Shown here: in pieces, positions 1-4,480 of the stretch
Numbering within the stretch: the first letter of the stretch is position 1
How the letters are laid out: each line of letters opens with the position of its first letter
NCBI GenBank assembly: GCA_024278255.1
Contig: JAJRTP010000024.1
Location: 1 to 6,007, forward strand
Reading direction: 5' to 3'
Source: Chloroflexota bacterium
Lineage (GTDB): Bacteria; Chloroflexota; Anaerolineae; Promineifilales; Promineifilaceae
Length of the DNA stretch: 6,007 nt
Made by a program: the position numbers and the translations under genes
Notes under the pieces: generated by a model
What the model was told of the DNA's origin: nothing
Seen by the model: only the letters and a program-made list of their open reading frames with translations
Databases searched by the model: none

Positions 1-411
1 AAGGAAGAGGGCATAGATGTCCCCAAAAAGGTAATAGAACAGTTTGAAAGATTAAAAAACTGCGTATTTGATGGATTAAGGGAACGGATTGCGTTGGGTG
101 AAGATATTTTGGGTTCATTAGAGGTGAGACTGTATGATGGACATCCTTACCTTGCCTATTTTAAGGCAGATGAACAAATGATAATTGGGTTTTACTATCC
201 GCATATAAAAGGTTTTCAGTCTGAATCTATTTACATTGGGACCAAAAGCCCCGTCTTTCGGAAAATGCAAGACTATTTCAACCACCTTTGGGAGGGACAA
301 AAGGAAGATATACCCCTTGATAATAGGATTGTATGTAGAATTTCAGATTCCCACCATAGATACATCGATTTGGACTATTTAAGAGGAACCATTGGTATAG
401 GGGAAGGATGA
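1..411 (+). CDS. C-terminal part of an unidentified protein, upstream partner of the Nudix gene
   Basis: The frame is open from the first base of the window to the TGA at 409-411, giving 136 visible codons. The true start lies outside the window, and a TTG at 94 is only an internal codon. I do not recognise the family with certainty. The visible part begins with a charged helix (residues about 7-32). A compact alpha/beta segment follows with the pattern LYDGHPYLAYF, then MIIGFYY, then SIYIG, SPVF and a final YFNHLW (residues about 41-97). That layout recalls the C-terminal ligand-sensing or PLD-like domains found behind HTH domains in some bacterial regulators; this is a weak resemblance from memory. 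No membrane segment or signal peptide is visible. Its stop lies 7 bases before the Nudix start, so the two genes are very likely co-transcribed and translationally coupled. It uses many AT-ending and rare codons (ATA, AGA, TTA), unlike genes after 1700. Confidence 0.75.
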   Translation, partial: KEEGIDVPKKVIEQFERLKNCVFDGLRERIALGEDILGSLEVRLYDGHPYLAYFKADEQMIIGFYYPHIKGFQSESIYIGTKSPVFRKMQDYFNHLWEGQKEDIPLDNRIVCRISDSHHRYIDLDYLRGTIGIGEG

Positions 412-418
412 GGTCGCA

Positions 419-949
419 ATGGAAAATTGGATTGACAGTCGGATTGCATTTTCTGGCAAAATCTTCCAGGTAAGAACGGGAAAAGTATCTCTTCAAGATG
501 GAAGTAATGCTCAAAGGGATGTTGTAGATCATTCTGGGGGAGTAGCCATTGTCCCAATAATAGGTGATGAGATTGTTTTGATTCGACAATTTCGCATTTC
601 CATAGGACGTGAGATTATTGAATTGCCTGCGGGAAAATTGGAGCAGGACGAGAAACCAGAAACCTGTGCCCAGCGCGAATTAGAAGAGGAAATAGGATTT
701 CAAGCTGGCAAACTGGTTTTAGCCCAGTCTTATTACTCATCTGTAGGTTTTACGAATGAACGTATGTACATCTACTTAGGGTTAGATTTGGAAGAGACGG
801 AAAAGAAACTCGAATGGGATGAGTATATCCAAACAATTAGGCTTCCAATATCAGAGGTGAAATCAAAATTGTTCCGAGGCGAATTCGAGGATTCTAAAAC
901 AATAATCGGTCTTAGTTCAATGCTTATGTACTTGGAGAGAGGGGTTTAA
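419..949 (+). CDS. Nudix hydrolase, ADP-ribose pyrophosphatase-like
   Basis: This encodes a complete cytoplasmic protein of 176 residues. Residues 72-94 match the Nudix box G-x5-E-x7-R-E-U-x-E-E-x-G-U exactly: G72, E78, R86, E87, E90, E91 and G93. The glutamates bind the catalytic Mg2+ or Mn2+. The stretch IIELPAGKLE (66-75) just before and into the box, and IRQFR (55-59), are typical of the ADP-ribose pyrophosphatase branch (NudF/YffH type), which cleaves ADP-ribose to AMP and ribose 5-phosphate. Related nucleoside-diphosphate sugars remain possible substrates. The length is slightly short for the family but no core element is missing. The start ATG at 419 is supported by a GAGG element at 410-413, which overlaps the stop of the upstream gene; this argues for coupling with that gene. 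Like its partner it is AT-richer than the rest of the window. General assignment is firm; exact substrate is inferred. Confidence 0.93.
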   Translation: MENWIDSRIAFSGKIFQVRTGKVSLQDGSNAQRDVVDHSGGVAIVPIIGDEIVLIRQFRISIGREIIELPAGKLEQDEKPETCAQRELEEEIGFQAGKLVLAQSYYSSVGFTNERMYIYLGLDLEETEKKLEWDEYIQTIRLPISEVKSKLFRGEFEDSKTIIGLSSMLMYLERGV

Positions 950-1320
950 CATTGAAGTAGGAAGGCAATCGGCCGTTTGCCCCCACGCTCACATCAGATA
1001 ACGGCCGTTACCCTCATCGCGGCTTCCACTTGGTCAGATACCAACTCTATCATATGAAGCGTCAAATCGGGTTCCCAGCCTGGGCAAAATGCCGGGAACT
1101 TTTGCTGTAGACGGGCTGCTCTGGGAACGGCCGTTTCCCCACCATATTATCATCCCCCTCAAGTTATTCCGCTTTACCAACTGGCAAACCGCGGTTACGG
1201 CCGTCGCCAGGCTGCCCAACGCGCCCAAAAATCAGGCAGCATCCTCCCCCATTCACCCTCACCCCTTATTTATCCCCTATTTTAAGGGATGTGTTTTGTC
1301 CCAAATCTGCCAAAATAATA
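950..1320. other. Non-coding stretch with four CGGCCG palindromes
   Basis: No convincing gene lies here. The open frames present (for example 1089-1352 on + and 1034-1228 on -) have no Shine-Dalgarno site and no recognisable protein pattern. The stretch carries CGGCCG cores at 970, 1002, 1128 and 1198. The copy at 999-1010 is a perfect 12-base palindrome (TAACGGCCGTTA), and the one at 1126-1135 is AACGGCCGTT. A further inverted repeat, GTTCCC at 1071-1076 and GGGAAC at 1094-1099, surrounds a short spacer. The region separates the AT-rich block from a decayed gene, which fits an eroded intergenic junction. Confidence 0.6.
964..981. repeat. Near-perfect palindrome just after the Nudix gene
   Basis: GGCAA at 964-968 pairs with TTGCC at 977-981. 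Between them the hexamer CGGCCG (970-975) is itself self-complementary, leaving a single T-T mismatch. The 18-base palindrome starts 15 bases after the Nudix stop codon. It could fold as an RNA hairpin and mark the 3' end of the operon, but there is no T-tract after it, so an intrinsic terminator is not supported. Confidence 0.5.
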
Positions 1321-1351
1321 AAGGAATAATTTTATCGGTGGAGAATTTTTA

Positions 1352-1630
1352 AACGTCTTTCAGGACATCAACAACGGGGAAGCCAAATGGGTAACGGCCG
1401 ATTTGTTCGACACCGACGAAAACGATAAAATCATCGAGCATTGGGACGTGATCCAGGCTTATGTAGAAGATGCTGCCTCCGGGCGCAGCATGGTTGATGG
1501 ACCGATTGCCGGTGACGATTATGCCTTCTTTGACTTGTTCCGCGTAAAAGATGGCAAAATTGTGGAGCATTGGGATGTTCAGGAAAAGATATTGCCTGAG
1601 GAACAATGGGGCAACAGCGGCAAGTTTTAG
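1352..1630 (+). pseudogene. Remnant of a SnoaL-like / NTF2-fold gene
   Basis: The frame is open from 1322 to the TAG at 1628-1630, but it has no ATG or GTG and no ribosome binding site; the only usable start is a TTG at 1403. The last part reads FFDLFRVKDGKIVEHWDVQE followed by EEQWGNSGKF, the characteristic C-terminal strand pair and tail of SnoaL-like (NTF2 superfamily) proteins. A similar block, DLFDTDENDKIIEHWDVIQ, sits about 50 residues earlier and is followed by SGRSMVDGP, which looks like the end of another such domain. Full domains in this family are roughly 110-130 residues, so the spacing is too short for two copies. The simplest reading is a gene that lost its N-terminus and an internal segment of about 90-100 codons, in frame. 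No catalytic role can be assigned. An alternative is a short, still expressed fragment. Confidence 0.6.
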
Positions 1631-1631
1631 A

Positions 1632-1729
1632 GGATAGCCTTCGTTTGGGCCAAAAGAAGTAGGACGATTTTGTAAATCGTCCGGGCGATTTACAAAATCG
1701 CCCTACAATGGGTGAAACGAAGACCATCC
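1632..1729. repeat. Nested inverted repeat, MITE- or REP-like element
   Basis: The outer arms are 1632-1646 and 1715-1729, with 13 of 15 positions complementary, including a perfect CTTCGTTT / AAACGAAG pair (1639-1646 and 1715-1722). Inside, 1659-1679 and 1686-1706 form a 21-base-pair stem with one A-C mismatch. Each inner arm is itself a perfect hairpin with a 9-base-pair stem and 3-base loop: 1662-1670 with 1674-1682, and 1683-1691 with 1695-1703. The DNA or RNA can therefore fold as one long hairpin or as two adjacent short ones. It begins directly after the stop of the decayed SnoaL-like gene and ends 43 bases before the lipoprotein start. A non-autonomous mobile element or REP-type repeat is likely; a terminator role for upstream transcripts is possible, although no T-tract follows. 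Confidence 0.7.
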
Positions 1730-1761
1730 CCTAGTTTTAAGCCAAATGGTGAGCGGAAGAG

Positions 1762-1768
1762 AAGGAGG
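1762..1768 (+). promoter_or_regulatory. Shine-Dalgarno site that fixes the lipoprotein start
   Basis: AAGGAGG lies 4 bases before ATG 1773. It decides against the upstream in-frame ATG at 1746, which has no such site and would place nine polar residues before the signal peptide. Confidence 0.85.
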
Positions 1769-1772
1769 AAAA

Positions 1773-3326
1773 ATGCAGACAAAAACCTTGATCACGATGC
1801 TGATGATTTCGATTTTGTTGGCAGCTTGCGGCCAGTCTGATACTGCATCACCACCAGTCCCGCCAGAAGAAACGGCCGTAGCCGAACCCGCAACCCCGCT
1901 CACCTGGGAGCAGTTAAAAAACGCCACCTACACCATCCCGTTAGAGATGGGTGGGCCGGAAGACGGCCGTATTCCCCTGGAAAATGGCGCTTACAGTTTT
2001 GTCGCTGCTCCCGGAAGCGCCAGTATGAATGCCTTTTTCCTCTACCCCGGCGTTGCCTATGGCGACCTGGATGGGGACGGAAATGAGGATGCTCTGGTCA
2101 TCCTCGTCAATAATTCGGCCGGCACGGGTAATTTTTACCAACTGATTCCCGTGCGTAATGTGGGCGGGCAGCCGCAGCCCCTGGCGCCCACCTTCATCGG
2201 CGACCGTGTTGTTATCGAACAGGTGCAAGTGGTAGAGAGCGAGGCACACCTGCTCTTCCGCACCTATCGTCCGGAAGAGCCATTTGGTTCGACGCCCTCA
2301 TTGCAGGTGGACCGGCGCTTTGTTTTAGAAGGAGATGCTTTGCTGCCCCTGTCCGAAGAAACGCTTAACGCCAGCGAACTGGTAACCCCCACCGAAACGG
2401 AGCCGACCACTGCCATTGAACTACCGGAAGCGGGGGGCACGGTCAGCTACACCGGCCAAACCGGCCCCTTTTCCCTGGACAGATACACTGTTTTTTTAAC
2501 GGCCGGGCAAGAAATAAATATTAACGTCGCCGCGCCCCATCAAGACACTTTTCTCTCTATCTTTGGCCTGGAGACGGGTGAGGTGCTGCTGAGTGGGCAA
2601 GCGGAGCAAGGGTCGTGGCAGGGCGTCATACCGGAAACGCAATCGTATGCCATCAATGTGTTTGCTGTGGGTGCGGAAACAGAATATACGCTGACCATTG
2701 AAACGGCTGCTTCTTCGGATGATACGGCCGTGTCTGCCCCGCCACCCCTGCCTGCTGTTTTTCCCGAAGGGAGTGGTAACGCCGTTTACCTGACATTTGA
2801 CGATGGGCCAACACCCCCCTACACCGGGCAAATCCTGAATTTGCTGGCCCAATACAACGCCCGCGCCACCTTTTTCATCCTCGGCGTCAATGCCCAGGCA
2901 TCCCCCGAAATATTGCAAACAATGCAGCAGGGCGGGCATACGCTGGCTAACCACACCTGGAACCACGAATCGTTGGCGGGGATGAGTCAGGCGGAGTTTA
3001 ATCAGGTGGTGCTGCAAGCCGAACAAGCCATCGGCCCGGCCGCCGCCCCTTGTTTGCGCCCGCCATATGGGGCCACTGACGCTTTCACCCGTGCCTACGC
3101 CGCCGAATTGGGTTACGAAGTTGTTATGTGGAACGTTGACACGTTGGATTGGAGCCAGCCCGGTGTGGAGGCAATAACGGCTTCGGTGCTGGACAATGTG
3201 TACCCCGGTGCTATTATCCTCATGCACGATGGCGGCGGAAACCGTACCCAAACAGTAGCTGCTTTGGAAGTTATCTTGCGTGATCTCAGCAGTCAAGGGT
3301 ATGTGTTAGAGGCCCTTTGTCAATAA
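1773..3326 (+). CDS. Lipoprotein polysaccharide deacetylase (NodB/CE4) with FG-GAP-like and PPC-like domains
   Basis: This encodes 517 residues from ATG 1773. Residues 1-19 are a lipoprotein signal peptide with lipobox LAAC and C19 as the lipid anchor, so the protein sits on the outer face of the cytoplasmic membrane. After a Pro/Glu-rich linker comes a domain (about 40-200) with GDLDGDGNED (97-106), a DxDxDGxxD calcium-binding loop as in FG-GAP/VCBS proteins. Residues about 220-311 form a beta-rich segment resembling PPC (bacterial pre-peptidase C-terminal) domains. Residues about 333-517 are a NodB deacetylase with every motif: TFDDGP (341-346), HTWNH (394-398), RPPYG (429-433), DTLDW (456-460) and LMHD (483-486). 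From family knowledge D344, H394 and H398 bind the metal, D343 is the base and H485 the acid. It should remove N-acetyl groups from a GlcNAc-containing envelope polymer; the exact substrate (peptidoglycan, chitin-like or exopolysaccharide) is not known. C427 and C516 are the only cysteines after C19 and could form a disulfide. Confidence 0.93.
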   Translation: MQTKTLITMLMISILLAACGQSDTASPPVPPEETAVAEPATPLTWEQLKNATYTIPLEMGGPEDGRIPLENGAYSFVAAPGSASMNAFFLYPGVAYGDLDGDGNEDALVILVNNSAGTGNFYQLIPVRNVGGQPQPLAPTFIGDRVVIEQVQVVESEAHLLFRTYRPEEPFGSTPSLQVDRRFVLEGDALLPLSEETLNASELVTPTETEPTTAIELPEAGGTVSYTGQTGPFSLDRYTVFLTAGQEININVAAPHQDTFLSIFGLETGEVLLSGQAEQGSWQGVIPETQSYAINVFAVGAETEYTLTIETAASSDDTAVSAPPPLPAVFPEGSGNAVYLTFDDGPTPPYTGQILNLLAQYNARATFFILGVNAQASPEILQTMQQGGHTLANHTWNHESLAGMSQAEFNQVVLQAEQAIGPAAAPCLRPPYGATDAFTRAYAAELGYEVVMWNVDTLDWSQPGVEAITASVLDNVYPGAIILMHDGGGNRTQTVAALEVILRDLSSQGYVLEALCQ

Positions 3327-3341
3327 GAGAGCGCATGATAG

Positions 3342-3443
3342 AGACCCCAAAATATCACCGAAATCGCCCGCGTATTTGAGCAAACACCCAGCGGTTCCCT
3401 GTTCATAGCCGATTTGGAACTGCTCAAAAACGAGGCGGAATAA
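3342..3443 (+). pseudogene. Short start-less open frame, possible C-terminal gene remnant
   Basis: Between the deacetylase and the membrane protein gene, a frame runs from just after a TAG (3339-3341) to the TAA at 3441-3443. It reads ITEIARVFEQTPSGSLFIAD and ends LELLKNEAE. The codons look like those of neighbouring genes (ATC, ACC, GCC, CGC, GAG) and the peptide has a plausible helix-strand-helix pattern, as at the end of a globular protein. There is no ATG or GTG and no ribosome binding site, so it is probably not translated alone. I cannot name the parent family. It may equally be chance. Confidence 0.3.
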
Positions 3444-3478
3444 AGTCGGATGTGAATCTGACTCATGGAGATGACTTT

Positions 3479-4150
3479 ATGCCAGAAAGGAACAAACGTT
3501 CAATCCAACAGCAATTCAGATCGCCGCCCTCGGCCGCGGTTGCCGGTATCCTATTTTCGCTCCTGTTAGCGACGGGCATGATCTTGATCACACCGACCGG
3601 CCCCCCAGCCGATTTAAATGCAGAGGAGGTGGAAGCATGGGTTGCCCGCATTTCTTTTGGGCTGGGGTTGTCCCCTTTCACGGGCATTGCCTTTCTGTGG
3701 TTTACGGGGGTGATTCGTGATCTGATTGGTGAGCGGGAAGATCAATTGTTTGCCACCGTTTTTTTGGGCAGCGGCATCATATTTGTGGTGCTTCTATTTA
3801 TATGGGCAGCCAGTTTTGCTGCCATCATTCACGTTTACCGCGTCACCGGCCCGACCACTGCCTTGATTGAGAATGAGGTGTTTGTCTTTGCCTTTGCGTT
3901 TATAGAGGAGATTCTGAGCTATGCCCTGCGGATGGCCGGCGTCTATATGCTCTCGATTGGGACGCTTTGGACGAGAACGGCCGTTATGCCCCGTTGGTTA
4001 ACCATTCTTACTTATATTGTGGCTCTCGGATTCCTGTTTTCCGCCGGTACAATAAACGGGTTACGCTATCTTTTCCCAGCCTGGGTGCTGATTGTCAGTG
4101 TTTATACCTTGATTGCAAACTATCGTCGCTCACGTGAAACAGTTTTGTAA
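3479..4150 (+). CDS. Six-segment integral membrane protein of unknown function
   Basis: This encodes 223 residues from ATG 3479, which has GGAG at 3467-3470, 8 bases upstream. An in-frame GTG at 3452 would add nine polar residues and has no clear ribosome binding site. Hydrophobic segments lie at about 19-38, 58-79, 91-119, 134-163, 173-191 and 198-214, with a short basic N-terminus (RNKR) and a basic C-terminus (RRSR) that suggest both ends are cytoplasmic. The block FTGIAFLWFTGVIRDLIGER (67-86), followed by EDQLFATVFLGSGIIF (87-102), strongly recalls a conserved, uncharacterised membrane protein family that I associate mainly with Actinobacteria; this link is from memory. Also notable are acidic E143-E144 and R151 inside the fourth hydrophobic stretch, and a late FPAWVLIVSVY. 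No catalytic motif or transporter signature is visible. It stands in its own unit, 152 bases after the deacetylase and followed by a terminator. Confidence 0.85.
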   Translation: MPERNKRSIQQQFRSPPSAAVAGILFSLLLATGMILITPTGPPADLNAEEVEAWVARISFGLGLSPFTGIAFLWFTGVIRDLIGEREDQLFATVFLGSGIIFVVLLFIWAASFAAIIHVYRVTGPTTALIENEVFVFAFAFIEEILSYALRMAGVYMLSIGTLWTRTAVMPRWLTILTYIVALGFLFSAGTINGLRYLFPAWVLIVSVYTLIANYRRSRETVL

Positions 4151-4243
4151 GGGTGGTCGGTTGAGAATATCGTCGCGGTTTATAGGTACCCGGTGGGCGA
4201 CAGTTTTGAGAACTATCCGGTGATAGCACCATAGGCAAGCATG

Positions 4244-4282
4244 AAAAAGGGTGGCGTCATGTCGTTGGCGTCACCCTTTTTT
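4244..4282 (+). terminator. Strong intrinsic terminator after the membrane protein gene
   Basis: AAAAAGGGTGGCGTCA (4244-4259) pairs with TGGCGTCACCCTTTTT (4266-4281) over 16 positions, with only two G-U wobbles and a 6-base loop (TGTCGT). A run of six T follows the GC-rich part of the stem (4277-4282). The A-run on the other side would let it work in both directions. It lies 94 bases after the stop at 4150 and separates that gene from the lipid-kinase gene. Confidence 0.88.
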
Positions 4283-4379
4283 GTTTGACTGATGGGGTGA
4301 AAACGGCCATTTCCCCAGCAGATGGGTTAGACGATCTGGGAATTGTTACGGCCGTTGCTGATTCGTCTTAGACTTTATG

Positions 4380-4388
4380 TGGTAAAAT
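4380..4388 (+). promoter_or_regulatory. Candidate extended -10 promoter for the lipid-kinase fusion
   Basis: TGGTAAAAT is a TGn extension plus TAAAAT, one mismatch from the sigma-70 consensus TATAAT. A -35 box is weak: TTGCTG at 4355-4360 is spaced too far (22 bases), as expected if the extended -10 does the work. It lies downstream of the terminator and about 90 bases before ATG 4481, leaving a short leader. Sequence evidence only. Confidence 0.4.
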
Positions 4389-4468
4389 AAGAGGCGTTGC
4401 ATGAACAGTCACAAGCTATCTTTAAAAAGGGGGATGCCCTCAAAAACCAATCGAAAGAAATTCAGTGG

Positions 4469-4474
4469 AAGGAG
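4469..4474 (+). promoter_or_regulatory. Shine-Dalgarno site that fixes the lipid-kinase start
   Basis: AAGGAG lies 6 bases before ATG 4481. An in-frame TTG at 4397 would add 28 mainly polar residues without a comparable site, so ATG 4481 is preferred. Confidence 0.8.
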
Positions 4475-4480
4475 AAAAAC

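Noticed and set aside
1070..1099. Sequence TTCCCAGCCTGGG, which recurs at about 4076 inside the membrane protein gene
   Set aside because: It is one 13-base match, partly self-complementary, with no similarity in the flanks; coincidence is more likely than a repeat family.
1296..1321. Possible promoter (TTGTCC and TAATAA) before the SnoaL-like remnant
   Set aside because: The spacing of about 14 bases is too short for sigma-70 and the boxes are weak; AT-richness alone explains it.
1089..1352. An 87-codon plus-strand frame in the spacer
   Set aside because: It has no ribosome binding site, a proline-rich translation without secondary-structure pattern, and it includes the palindromes; it is probably chance.
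2496..3296. A 266-codon open frame on the minus strand
   Set aside because: It lies wholly opposite the deacetylase, whose domains and catalytic motifs are clear, and its translation has no recognisable pattern. It is a shadow of GC-rich codon use.
4151..4234. In-frame continuation after the membrane protein stop, containing IVAVYRYPVG, which faintly recalls the start of MOSC proteins
   Set aside because: The match is a few residues, there is no start codon, and a TAG follows after 27 codons. It is too weak to call a remnant.
4397..4480. Upstream TTG start that would extend the lipid-kinase protein by 28 residues
   Set aside because: ATG 4481 has an AAGGAG site at ideal spacing, while the TTG has none and the extra residues are polar without domain similarity.
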